Source: Elusimicrobiaceae bacterium
Lineage (GTDB): Bacteria > Elusimicrobiota > Elusimicrobia > Elusimicrobiales > Elusimicrobiaceae
NCBI GenBank assembly: GCA_017546175.1
Contig: JAFYXM010000010.1
Span: 186,001-250,000, forward strand
Direction of reading: 5' to 3'
Length of the DNA stretch: 64,000 bases
A program made the translations under genes and the position numbers. Under the pieces are notes generated by a model, which had not been told where the DNA came from, searched no databases, and worked only from the letters and a program-made list of their open reading frames with translations. Below, one piece after another: positions 1 through 8,331 of the stretch (the stretch's first letter is position 1; the number at the start of each line of letters is the position of its first letter).

Positions 1-1
1 C

Positions 2-2977
2 GGGGCGCAAAAGCTCAAGGGTAAAAAACGGGTGGAAATCAGTCAGGGGCAATTCCTCTTTTCCCGTCAATTAATAGACGGTGGAGTCAGCGTATATCAT
101 TTGCCGATTCCTGCAGACACCTTAGGCAATTTACGCTTACAGTGGTTTGGTGCCAGCGATTATAAAATTTACGCTAAAAATGTAACGATTCCCATACACC
201 CCAAGGAAAAAGAACTTTCTTTGGAAATAGCGGTCCCCGAGGTGGTAAAACCGGCAGAAAAAATCAACTGGCAAGCACGCGTAAAAGATGCGCTCGGGCG
301 CTTAGTGCCATCTCAAATTTCCACTACAATATACGATAAATCTTTAGATTATTATCAAAAAAACAACCTCTTAGATTTCACCAATTTATGGAAAGAAACA
401 TTAAGCGGAAGTGCTTATTTTGACGAAAGCGAGTTTTCCGTTTATGCGCGCACCTTAGACCAGGTGGAAAAAGAAGAAAGAGATTACCAACCGCAGCCTG
501 CGCTGCCTTCTATTAATTTGAGTTGGCGTCCTATGCGCTACGGCATGATGAAAAGCCGCTCCCTCAATGCTCTAACCGCGCCCAAAGCCGTAGCCGGTGC
601 CGCATTTGCCACCGCAGATATGGCCATAGCCGAAGAAGGAGCCATACAGCAAACCGCCCTCGCCGCAGGCGCAGTAAATAGCTCAGCAGAAAACACGCCC
701 GAAGCACCACGCAGTGATTTCTCGGAAACAGCCTACTTTAATGCGCGCCTGTCTGTACCCAACGGCACGGCGAAGCTGCAATTTACCATGCCGCAAAGCT
801 TGAGCGCGTGGAACATCTTGGCCTTGGCTTTTACCAAAAATGCCGATTTTGGCACTTTTACCGCCCAAACTGTTACCAGAAAAGACCTCATGGTCCGCCT
901 TGCGCTGCCGCGGTTTTATAGAGAGGGAGATACCGGCACCATTGTGGTCCAAGCCACCAATGTCACCGCCAAAAAACGCAGCGCCCAAATAACCTTATCC
1001 GTACTTTTAGACGGTCAAGACATTTCTAAAGAAATTACTTTAGAGAAATTGACCCGGTCTGTCACTATTGCCAGTGGAGGCACGGCAGACCTTGTTTGGC
1101 CCATCACTCTCCCCGAAAAAGTGGGTGTATTGGCCGTTTCCGCCAGTTTGCGTGCCGGGGAAGACAAAGACGCTGAATTGCGCCAAATTGCGCTTTTACC
1201 GGCGGCCGAACGTTTGTCCGAAAGCACCACGGCAGCCTTAGAAAACGGCAGTGCTGTATTAAGCTTAAAAAATCTGCTGACAGCCGATGATACGCGCCGC
1301 GTCTCTACCGTTAATTTACGCATAGACCCTGGTCTTCTTTTAAGTGTATTTAATGCCATGCCGCAGCTGTTACAGCCCTATCATCAGGACGTTATGAGCC
1401 TGACGGACCGATACGTACCGTTGGCAGTGGTACACGGGCTTTATCAAAAGTATCCCATTTTGCAACAAGCGGTAGCTAAACTACCCAAACGCAACACGGC
1501 TACCCCTGCTTGGGCCGACAATCAAGACCCGGCCCGTTTAATGCTGTTGGAAGAGACCCCTTGGCTGCGCCAAGCGCAAGGCGGCGCGGAAAGACAGAAA
1601 TTCCTGACAGATTTATTTAATGCCAAACTGGTGGCACAAACCCGCCAGCAAACGGAAAAAGAACTCTCCTCTTATCAAACTTCCGGCGGCGGATTTAGCT
1701 GGCTCAGCGGCGGAGATGCCAATGCCTATTTGACCTTAAACGTATTGGCAGGTTTTGCCCAAATTTTACGCTACGGCGGAGAAATACCGCAAGATAAAGC
1801 CCAAAAAGCCCTTGTCTATTTGGCCCCGAAAATTGAAGAATATTTATCGGAAAAAGAGCCCTCTTATTCAGCAGTGGCGCATGCTTTGTATGCGGCGTAC
1901 GTTTTCAGCACTTTCCCGAAAGAATGGAAAGAAGTTTCCTCTGCGCCCGTGAAAAAGTGGCTTGATTACGCAGATAAGCATGCCGCTTTTATGACGCCCT
2001 TGGGCCAAACCTACGCGGCGGTGGCCTATCATCATTTGGGCGAAGATACCAAGGCACAAAACTATATGGGCTTGGTACTTTCGCGCATGAAAACCGACCC
2101 CGTAACAGGAGCCTACTTTGCCCCTGAAGCACAAAGCTGGCTGTGGTACAATGACACGATTGCCACGCAAGCAGCTACCTTGAGTGCTTTATTGGAGCTG
2201 CGCCCCCAAGCCACCCAAGAGGCCGCCGCCATGGTAAAATGGCTCTTATTTAACCGCAAGGCGCAGACTTGGCAATCTACCACGCAGACGGCCGCAGTAG
2301 TCTATGCACTCCTAGAATATATGCAAATAAACGGACTGCTAGACGACCCTGCCGAATATACAATCATGTGGGGTAATGAGAAAAAAGAGCTGCAGTTTGA
2401 GCCTTTTGATTGGCAAAAGCCTTTTGTCTGGACACAACAAGCGGCGAATGTTGCTCCGCAATACTACACGGCCCAAGTGACCAAGCGCGGCGGACTGACG
2501 GGCTTTGCCACTTTAGACGCCGTATATACCACCAAGCAAGCACTCCCCTCCCCCGAAGGTGTTTTAAACGTAAGCCGTGAGTATCTGCTGAAATACACCG
2601 AAAACGGCGAAGAAAAGCTGCGTCCGATTGCAGCGGAAGAATTACTACCTGTCGGCGCGGAAATAGAAGTTCGCTTGACCCTGCAAACCACGTCTGCTTT
2701 TGACTTTGTGGTACTCACAGATCCCAAACCCGCCGGCTTTGAAAATACGGACCTTTTAAGCGGTTGGAGCTGGAACGCGCTGCCCATGTACCGCGAGTAT
2801 AGAGACGCTGCTACCCATTTCTTCTTAGACCGTGTACCGGCCGGTAAATATACCTTCTCTTACACCTTGCGCCCGACATTGGCAGGGGACTATCATGTAT
2901 TGCCTGCGCAGGTACAATCTATGTATGCGCCGGAGTTTTCCGCCCACACCGGAAGTATAAAAATAAAAGTAAAGTAA
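2..2977 (+). CDS. Alpha-2-macroglobulin family protein, C-terminal part (5' end outside window)
   Basis: The frame is open from base 2, so the true start lies upstream; a GTG at 32 is only an internal codon. About 990 residues remain of what is usually a 1,500-1,900 residue envelope protease trap. Visible parts are MG-type beta domains at the front, a low-complexity Ala-rich bait-like stretch (about residues 185-240, counted from base 32), the conserved A2M entry (FSETAYFNARL, then LQFTMPQSLSAWN), and an alpha-helical toroid from about 430 to 760. The thioester motif CxEQ is absent: the equivalent place reads PYHQDVMSLTDRYVPL (Y450 onward), and the whole visible chain has no cysteine. This matches the thioester-less class (YfaS-like). 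A bidirectional hairpin terminator follows directly. The family is secure; the substrate is unknown. Confidence 0.88.
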   Translation, partial: GAQKLKGKKRVEISQGQFLFSRQLIDGGVSVYHLPIPADTLGNLRLQWFGASDYKIYAKNVTIPIHPKEKELSLEIAVPEVVKPAEKINWQARVKDALGRLVPSQISTTIYDKSLDYYQKNNLLDFTNLWKETLSGSAYFDESEFSVYARTLDQVEKEERDYQPQPALPSINLSWRPMRYGMMKSRSLNALTAPKAVAGAAFATADMAIAEEGAIQQTALAAGAVNSSAENTPEAPRSDFSETAYFNARLSVPNGTAKLQFTMPQSLSAWNILALAFTKNADFGTFTAQTVTRKDLMVRLALPRFYREGDTGTIVVQATNVTAKKRSAQITLSVLLDGQDISKEITLEKLTRSVTIASGGTADLVWPITLPEKVGVLAVSASLRAGEDKDAELRQIALLPAAERLSESTTAALENGSAVLSLKNLLTADDTRRVSTVNLRIDPGLLLSVFNAMPQLLQPYHQDVMSLTDRYVPLAVVHGLYQKYPILQQAVAKLPKRNTATPAWADNQDPARLMLLEETPWLRQAQGGAERQKFLTDLFNAKLVAQTRQQTEKELSSYQTSGGGFSWLSGGDANAYLTLNVLAGFAQILRYGGEIPQDKAQKALVYLAPKIEEYLSEKEPSYSAVAHALYAAYVFSTFPKEWKEVSSAPVKKWLDYADKHAAFMTPLGQTYAAVAYHHLGEDTKAQNYMGLVLSRMKTDPVTGAYFAPEAQSWLWYNDTIATQAATLSALLELRPQATQEAAAMVKWLLFNRKAQTWQSTTQTAAVVYALLEYMQINGLLDDPAEYTIMWGNEKKELQFEPFDWQKPFVWTQQAANVAPQYYTAQVTKRGGLTGFATLDAVYTTKQALPSPEGVLNVSREYLLKYTENGEEKLRPIAAEELLPVGAEIEVRLTLQTTSAFDFVVLTDPKPAGFENTDLLSGWSWNALPMYREYRDAATHFFLDRVPAGKYTFSYTLRPTLAGDYHVLPAQVQSMYAPEFSAHTGSIKIKVK

Positions 2978-2990
2978 AACTTTTACATTA

Positions 2991-3020
2991 AAAAAGCCCC
3001 GCCAAACGGCGGGGCTTTTA
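2991..3020. terminator. Bidirectional intrinsic terminator
   Basis: An 8-bp GC-rich stem, GCCCCGCC/GGCGGGGC with an AAAC loop, is flanked by A-run and T-run. It serves the alpha-2-macroglobulin gene on the plus strand and the porin gene on the minus strand. Confidence 0.85.
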
Positions 3021-3035
3021 AGTGAGTTCTTAAAA

Positions 3036-4220
3036 TTAGAATTTCACTAAGATACCCAACTGACCTTTGGTATTGTCTCTACCTTCATCAGCTTTAGCTT
3101 CCGTACCAAATTTGGCATAGCCGATGCCGGCAAACAAGTCCACATATTCATTGTGAGCATAGTTGGCGGTCAAGTCAGCTTCCAAGGTGGCGGCATGGTG
3201 GCCATAGCGGTCTTGGAAAGCATAACCGTCCAAGGCAAAGGTCCATTTACCGGTATTGTAATCCACACCAATGTTGTACAAGCGAATTTCTTGCGCCAAT
3301 ACATCTTCAGAGTCACCTACGAGCAAGCCCGGCATATAGTTGCCAAAACCCAAGAATTCATTGCTATATACAAAAGCAGCACGCGGGGTGAAGGCTTCCA
3401 AGTTCAAAGCAGCGTCGGCTTTGACAAAATAGCCAGTGCCTTGATGTTCTTTAACCAAGCGTTCACCGCCAAAGTTGCGGGCATATTCGGCAGACAAGGT
3501 GAAGGCTTCGGGAGCGAAGGTTAATTTGGTACCGTAGAAACCGGCATTTTGATCTTCTACAATTACCTCTCCGGGGATTTCTTCATCGTAGTATTTCAAG
3601 TTTTGGAAGTTATAACCATATACTTGCCATTTGAAGTTGTCACCCAAGTTGAGTTTAAAGTCAGCACCGTATACTTCCCCTTCAAAACCATCGGTTAACG
3701 GAGTGTCGGTGCCCAACATTTTACCGGCAATCATGGTAAAAGATTTATAATCGTCGGCGTAGTTAAATTTTACAGCATCTAAGGCAGCCCACCAATCGTT
3801 GGTTTCAGCATTGTAATGATTGGGGCCGAAGTACATCACGGCGCTGTCTTCATCACCATAGAATTGGCGACCGATGGTCAGTTCAAAGCAGTCAAACAGA
3901 TTGGAAAGTACGATATTGGCTTCAGCCAAGTCCACATTATCCCAATAGTGTTGAACGTTGGAACCTTTTACGCCGTCGGTAGAAGAACCCCAATTATTGG
4001 TATAGCCAAATAATAAGTTGGCTCTTACATCTTCCACCAAATCAAAAGAAGCGCCGGCCAATACACGCAAACTGGTACCGGTGTTATATTCCAAACGATG
4101 GTCTCTGACATCAGAGCCGATCACTTGCACCTCACCTTTGAGGTCCACATTCTTCAGCACATCTGCGCTTACCGGATAGCCCATAGTGAGCACTAACAGT
4201 AAGCCAAGTAGTTTCTTCAT
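3036..4220 (-). CDS. Outer-membrane beta-barrel porin-like protein
   Basis: 394 residues. The ATG at 4220 is chosen because AAGGAGG lies just upstream and it opens a clean signal peptide (MKKLLGLLLVLTMGYPVSA); an earlier in-frame start at 4250 would precede that ribosome site. The mature part is rich in alternating aromatic and polar residues, Asn/Asp/Tyr-rich turns and no long hydrophobic helix, and ends in LVKF. A terminal Phe is the usual BAM recognition residue. These are the marks of a 14-18 strand porin with alginate-export-like or general-porin fold. The substrate cannot be told. It diverges from the pilin gene at 4433, and its own promoter is TTGCAA-18-TACAAT (4295-4266). Confidence 0.8.
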   Translation of the reverse strand: MKKLLGLLLVLTMGYPVSADVLKNVDLKGEVQVIGSDVRDHRLEYNTGTSLRVLAGASFDLVEDVRANLLFGYTNNWGSSTDGVKGSNVQHYWDNVDLAEANIVLSNLFDCFELTIGRQFYGDEDSAVMYFGPNHYNAETNDWWAALDAVKFNYADDYKSFTMIAGKMLGTDTPLTDGFEGEVYGADFKLNLGDNFKWQVYGYNFQNLKYYDEEIPGEVIVEDQNAGFYGTKLTFAPEAFTLSAEYARNFGGERLVKEHQGTGYFVKADAALNLEAFTPRAAFVYSNEFLGFGNYMPGLLVGDSEDVLAQEIRLYNIGVDYNTGKWTFALDGYAFQDRYGHHAATLEADLTANYAHNEYVDLFAGIGYAKFGTEAKADEGRDNTKGQLGILVKF

Positions 4221-4265
4221 GCAGTACTTCCTCCTTAGTTTGTATTTCAACTACCCTACCCCACT

Positions 4266-4295
4266 ATTGTAAACCAAACTATTTTTTTTTTGCAA
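4266..4295 (-). promoter_or_regulatory. Promoter of the porin gene
   Basis: Reading the minus strand: TTGCAA (4295-4290), 18-nt spacer, TACAAT (4271-4266). It gives a leader of about 40 nt before the ATG at 4220, including the AAGGAGG ribosome site. Confidence 0.55.
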
Positions 4296-4314
4296 GCCAT
4301 TTTTGAAAAAGGTG

Positions 4315-4343
4315 TTGACAAGCCCTCAAAATACTGATATCCT
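4315..4343 (+). promoter_or_regulatory. Promoter of the orphan pilin at 4433
   Basis: Perfect TTGACA (4315-4320), 17-nt spacer, TATCCT (4338-4343). The block from the -10 on, TATCCTGTTACCC plus AT-rich sequence, recurs upstream of the pilin at 23332 (see findings). The leader of about 80 nt carries ATACTT-T-AAGTAT, a small palindrome (4400-4412), just before the ribosome site. Confidence 0.65.
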
Positions 4344-4432
4344 GTTACCCATTTATTTTAGGAAAATCAAAAAATCTTGAAATACCGCCTCAAAAGCAAT
4401 ATACTTTAAGTATCCCAAACAACGGAGAGATT

Positions 4433-4903
4433 ATGAAAAAAGGTTTTACTTTAGTGGAATTGTTGGTAGTGGTGCTGATTATCGGCATTTTATCTTCGGT
4501 AGCTGTCCCCAGATACACACGCTCTGTGCGACGGGCAGAGTTGATTGAAGGCCTGACCAACGGAAAAACGATTTATGATGCTGCTATTCGCCATAAATCT
4601 GTCAACAGCGAATACCCTACCTTTGACCAAATAGATGTAGGTTTTATCGGTGCGGAAAACATTGACGGATATGTTTTTGACGACGTAAAATTTACCTATG
4701 TTATAGAACCTTCCGATCCGGCCCACTTAGCGGTCATCAATAAAGACCAAGGAAAAGACGGATACTTTTTGAAAATGTTGTTCCCTGTGGTCAGTGCTAC
4801 CGGAGTTTCGGCGCCGATTTATTGTTGTCCGGCAACCAGTTGGGTATGCAATAATGCCTCCAAGGTGCTAAGTCCCGATGGAGCTTGTACGGAAATCAAA
4901 TAA
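4433..4903 (+). CDS. Type IV prepilin-like protein (orphan)
   Basis: 156 residues with a class III (prepilin) signal: KKGFTLVELL, with Gly at -1, Phe at +1 and Glu at +5, followed by a ~20-residue hydrophobic helix. A PilD-type peptidase would cut after the Gly and N-methylate Phe. The globular part is short and ends with a Cys-rich segment (CCPATSWVC...C), suggesting a disulphide-bonded D-region. ATG is preceded by GGAGAG. It stands alone with its own promoter and terminator rather than in the pilus operon. Whether it is a major pilin, minor pilin or pseudopilin cannot be decided from sequence alone. Confidence 0.88.
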   Translation: MKKGFTLVELLVVVLIIGILSSVAVPRYTRSVRRAELIEGLTNGKTIYDAAIRHKSVNSEYPTFDQIDVGFIGAENIDGYVFDDVKFTYVIEPSDPAHLAVINKDQGKDGYFLKMLFPVVSATGVSAPIYCCPATSWVCNNASKVLSPDGACTEIK

Positions 4904-4913
4904 ACCCTCTGAC

Positions 4914-4942
4914 AAAAACCCCGCCGAATGCGGGGTTTTTTA
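4914..4942. terminator. Bidirectional terminator between pilin and helicase
   Basis: Stem ACCCCGC/GCGGGGT with a CGAAT loop, A-run on the left and T-run on the right. The last codon of the minus-strand helicase gene lies in its T-run, so the two convergent genes share it. Confidence 0.82.
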
Positions 4943-6370
4943 TTTTCTTTTTTTCTTAAAAAATTTATGCTTTCCGTGCTTTTTATTGGAAATGTGAGAA
5001 TGCTTTTTTTCAGGGGTCGGTTTGGCGGCAGCTTTCTTTCCTCCCACACGCACCACGTTAAAACCGCTCTTTTGCGCAATATTTTCCGTTTGATTTTGTA
5101 CAGGAGGCGTTTGCTTTTTGGCAGGCTTGGGCATCGGCAAGTTTTTTTTCTCCGGCTCTTTGGCGCGAATGGGCAAGGGCTGCACGGCCGGCTTTGATTC
5201 TGCTGACACAGACTCTTTTTTCTTGCGACGCGCCTGCTCCGGCAGGAATTTGGGCGCAGGTAAAGTATGGCTGGTTTTGGTCAGCTCGGTCACTTTGCCC
5301 AAGCGGCACACGCGGCAAATTTCCGTCCATTTTTCTGCGTCTTCGGTTACAAAAGAAAGCGCTGTTCCCACACTGCCGGCACGGCCCGTACGGCCTATAC
5401 GGTGAATATAATCTTCGGCACATTGGGGTAAATCATAATTAATCACGCAGGAAATATCTGCCACGTCTATTCCGCGCGCAGCTACATCGGTAGCCACCAG
5501 TACAGGCAGCATACCGTCACGAAATTGCTCCATTACCTGACGGCGGCGATTTTGGCGTAAATCTCCGTGCAAAGCCCCTACTTTACAGCCGTATTGTTTG
5601 AGCTGTTTGGCCAAGCGGTCGGCACCGTGTTTGCTTTTTACAAACACCAACACAGCACCTTTGCGCGTTTTAAGCTCATGCACCAGTTGGGGCAATTTCT
5701 CGCGCGTACTTAGACGCACAATTTGTTGCAGTACCAAATCTACAGGACGCGTAACCGAGCCGATTTGCACGCGTACGGGGTCTTTTAAAAATCCTTGAGA
5801 CAAAGTCTCAATTTCTTTAGGCAACGTAGCCGAAAAAAGCAAGGTTTGGTGCTCGTTAGGGATAGCTGCGCCTATTTTTTTTACGTCAGGCATAAACCCC
5901 ATATCCAACATACGGTCTGCCTCATCCAATACAAAAAAACCGATATTTTTCAGGCTCAGGCTTTTGCGCCCGATATGGTCTATAATGCGCCCCGGGGTAC
6001 CGATAATCACACGCGGATGACGGCGCAAATCGGCATATTGCTTATGGATATTATCCCCACCGATAATCAGCGCACCGGGCATTTGTTTTTTATCTTCCAA
6101 TAAAGACTGCAGCGCTTCTTGCGTTTGCTGAGCCAGCTCCCGCGTGGGTGATAAAATCAGCGCCGCTTTATCTGTTTGCTCAGTCAAATGCACCAGTAGC
6201 GGAAGTAAAAAAGCAAAGGTTTTCCCCGTGCCTGTTTGGGCTGTGGCCAGTACATCGCGACCTTTTAAAGCAGGAGGAAGAGCCGATTGCTGCACCTGAG
6301 TTGGCTCGGTAATACAAATTCTCTCTAATGCCGTTTGAAGCCACGGGGGCAGCTGCTTAAACGCACTCAT
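4940..6370 (-). CDS. DEAD-box ATP-dependent RNA helicase (RhlE/CsdA-like)
   Basis: 476 residues. Unwinds RNA duplexes, typically in ribosome assembly or cold-stress RNA turnover. Motifs in order: Q motif (EPTQVQQSALP), motif I ATAQTGTGKT, Ia PTRELAQQ, GG, TPGR, motif II DEAD (VLDEADRMLDMGF), SAT, then the second RecA domain with VFVKSK, VATDVAARGID and HRIGRTGR. From about residue 365 the tail becomes low-complexity and very basic (Lys/Pro/Gln-rich, ending KFFKKKRK), a typical RNA-binding extension. Its ATG overlaps the TGA of the upstream ABC-F gene (ATGA), so the two are likely translationally coupled. The exact subfamily is not certain. Confidence 0.93.
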   Translation of the reverse strand: MSAFKQLPPWLQTALERICITEPTQVQQSALPPALKGRDVLATAQTGTGKTFAFLLPLLVHLTEQTDKAALILSPTRELAQQTQEALQSLLEDKKQMPGALIIGGDNIHKQYADLRRHPRVIIGTPGRIIDHIGRKSLSLKNIGFFVLDEADRMLDMGFMPDVKKIGAAIPNEHQTLLFSATLPKEIETLSQGFLKDPVRVQIGSVTRPVDLVLQQIVRLSTREKLPQLVHELKTRKGAVLVFVKSKHGADRLAKQLKQYGCKVGALHGDLRQNRRRQVMEQFRDGMLPVLVATDVAARGIDVADISCVINYDLPQCAEDYIHRIGRTGRAGSVGTALSFVTEDAEKWTEICRVCRLGKVTELTKTSHTLPAPKFLPEQARRKKKESVSAESKPAVQPLPIRAKEPEKKNLPMPKPAKKQTPPVQNQTENIAQKSGFNVVRVGGKKAAAKPTPEKKHSHISNKKHGKHKFFKKKRK

Positions 6371-8226
6371 GCGCCCTCCTTGCCGGCCATAATATCTTCA
6401 CATTGTTCATTAAGCGTCAGCCAGCGCTCTTCCAAATCAGCAATCTGATCTCCCAAGAGGGCCAGCTCAATACTGTTATCTGCGTCATAGCGCACCAAAA
6501 GCGCATTTTCTAACTCGTGTTTTCGGTGGTTTAATTTTTCCAGTTTTTTATCCAGATCACGGATTTCCTTTTTCAAAGGAGCCAGCTCAGCCCGACGTTG
6601 GGCCGCATTGCGGCGGCGGACACCGGCGGCAGTTTCTTTATCACTGGCATTGCCGTCTTTATCATTGTGTTTGAGCAAACTGGCTTTATAATCTTCCAAG
6701 TCTCCGCGGTAAATCTGGCACGTGCCGCCTTTGACCAACCACAATGTGTCACAGGCCATTTCAATCACGTGTAAATCGTGCGTAATTAACACCACTGCCC
6801 CTTCATAGGCGTTTAATGCTTCCAGAAGTGCCTGACGGGAAAGAATGTCCAAATGGTTGGTCGGCTCGTCTAAAATGAGCAAATTGGGCGCGTCTTTGGT
6901 AATCAGGGCCAAGAGCAGACGAGATTTTTCCCCGCCTGAAAGCTTGCCGATTAACGTATCTGATTTACTTTTATTTAGACCGAAAGCTCCCAGTTGGGCG
7001 CGAATTTGGGTTTCGCTGGCATTGGGCATCAAGGCAGAAAGCTGCTCATACGGGGTCTTTTCTACATCTAATTCTTCCGTCTGATGCTGAGAAAAATAGG
7101 CAATCTTAATTTTCTTGGCTATCGTCATACGCCCACTCATCAGCAGTAATCGGTGCGATAAAATTTTGGCCAAGGTAGATTTACCGTTTCCGTTCGCCCC
7201 CAACAATGCAATACGGTCATCAGGCTCAATGCGCAAAGTTAAATTTTCTAAAACGGGTTTGTCATCATATCCGGCTACGCCGTCTTCTATAGTAATCAAG
7301 GCTTGTGTCAAAGGTGCCGGAGACGGAAATTGAAAATGCACTTCAGGGTCTTTGACTACGGCGGGAGGTTCGCACATTTTTTCAATCATTTTAATACGGC
7401 TTTGGGCTTGTTTAGCTTTGGTGGCTTTATAGCGAAAGCGATCTACAAAAGACTGCAAATGCGCCACCACACGCTCATGCTTGGCTGCCGCCAGACGAGC
7501 CCCTTCCTGCTCGGCCTCGCGCGTACGCTCATAACTATCGTAATTGCCGTTATACATGCGCAGCTGACCGTCGGCCTCCACGTGTACGATTTTATCGCAC
7601 AGGCGGTTTAAAATATGGCGGTCATGGCTGATGAGCAGGACGGTTTTATCCGTCTTAGCCAAGTAATTTTCCAGCCAAGTGGCGGTTTCTAAATCAAGGT
7701 GGTTGGTCGGCTCGTCCAACAGCAAACAATTACTGGGTGCATACAGTGTGGCAGCCAAATTGGCGCGCACCTGCCAACCGCCTGAAAATTCTTTTAAAGG
7801 TCGCTCAAAATCACTGTTTTCAAATCCTAAACCGCTCAAAATGGCACTGGCGCGAGCTTTGGCCGAGTGTGCCCCCAAAAAGTCCAAGCGGTCATAAATT
7901 TCCGCCAGTTTTTCACCGGATAAATCTTTGGTCAATTCCCGCTCCAAACGGGTAATTTCGCTATGGGCTTGCAGTACAAATTCCAGTAGTTTTTTAGAAG
8001 GGTCTTTGATTTCCTGCGCTACGGAAGCAATTTGGGTGCCGCGGGAAATTTCTATCTTTCCGCCGTCGGGGAATAAGTCCCCCGTGATGAGTTTAAAGAG
8101 CGTAGATTTGCCACACCCGTTCAAGCCCACCACCCCTACCTTTAAACCATCGGGCAGGAGCAAGTTGGCATTTTCAAACAAAGTACGCAAACCAAAATGA
8201 AAAGATAAATCTTTAATCTCAATCAT
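6367..8226 (-). CDS. ABC-F family ribosome-associated ATPase (YheS/Uup type)
   Basis: 619 residues from the ATG at 8226, chosen because family members begin right at the first beta strand (MIEIKDLSFHFG). There are two ABC cassettes and no membrane segments. Cassette 1 has Walker A GLNGCGKST, signature FSGGW and Walker B LLLDEPTNHLDLET. Cassette 2 has GANGNGKST, LSGGEKSR and LLILDEPTNHLDI. They are joined by a charged P-site-tRNA-interaction-type linker (about residues 225-300, with the typical KHERVV and RYKATKAKQAQSR). A C-terminal charged coiled coil (about 535-610) resembles those of YheS and Uup. ABC-F proteins bind the ribosomal E site and relieve stalling or give antibiotic protection. 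It shares an operon with the DEAD-box helicase; the ribosome site, a GGGGGG run, is unusually far (about 17 nt) from the ATG. Confidence 0.92.
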   Translation of the reverse strand: MIEIKDLSFHFGLRTLFENANLLLPDGLKVGVVGLNGCGKSTLFKLITGDLFPDGGKIEISRGTQIASVAQEIKDPSKKLLEFVLQAHSEITRLERELTKDLSGEKLAEIYDRLDFLGAHSAKARASAILSGLGFENSDFERPLKEFSGGWQVRANLAATLYAPSNCLLLDEPTNHLDLETATWLENYLAKTDKTVLLISHDRHILNRLCDKIVHVEADGQLRMYNGNYDSYERTREAEQEGARLAAAKHERVVAHLQSFVDRFRYKATKAKQAQSRIKMIEKMCEPPAVVKDPEVHFQFPSPAPLTQALITIEDGVAGYDDKPVLENLTLRIEPDDRIALLGANGNGKSTLAKILSHRLLLMSGRMTIAKKIKIAYFSQHQTEELDVEKTPYEQLSALMPNASETQIRAQLGAFGLNKSKSDTLIGKLSGGEKSRLLLALITKDAPNLLILDEPTNHLDILSRQALLEALNAYEGAVVLITHDLHVIEMACDTLWLVKGGTCQIYRGDLEDYKASLLKHNDKDGNASDKETAAGVRRRNAAQRRAELAPLKKEIRDLDKKLEKLNHRKHELENALLVRYDADNSIELALLGDQIADLEERWLTLNEQCEDIMAGKEGA

Positions 8227-8317
8227 ATATATATTATATGAAATTCCCCCCTTTCTCCGCCGTAGCGGTTGGGTTTTTCGGCGGGGCTTGGGCGAAAGCG
8301 AAGGCAAAGATAAATTT

Positions 8318-8331
8318 GATAAAATAAGTAC
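8318..8331 (+). promoter_or_regulatory. Extended -10 immediately upstream of ATG (possible leaderless start)
   Basis: TG-A-TAAAAT (8317-8325) is followed by AAGTAC and the ATG at 8332. An alternative promoter, TTGGGC-17-TAAATT (8288-8316), would still leave a leader under 10 nt with no ribosome site. Confidence 0.5.

Noticed and set aside
683-2787. Several open frames of about 100 codons opposite the alpha-2-macroglobulin gene
   Set aside because: They lack ribosome sites and lie antisense to a well-supported coding frame; they are products of its codon composition.
5058-5423. A 121-codon Cys/Arg-rich frame inside the helicase gene on the same strand
   Set aside because: Frame-shifted reading of the conserved helicase region; no start signal.
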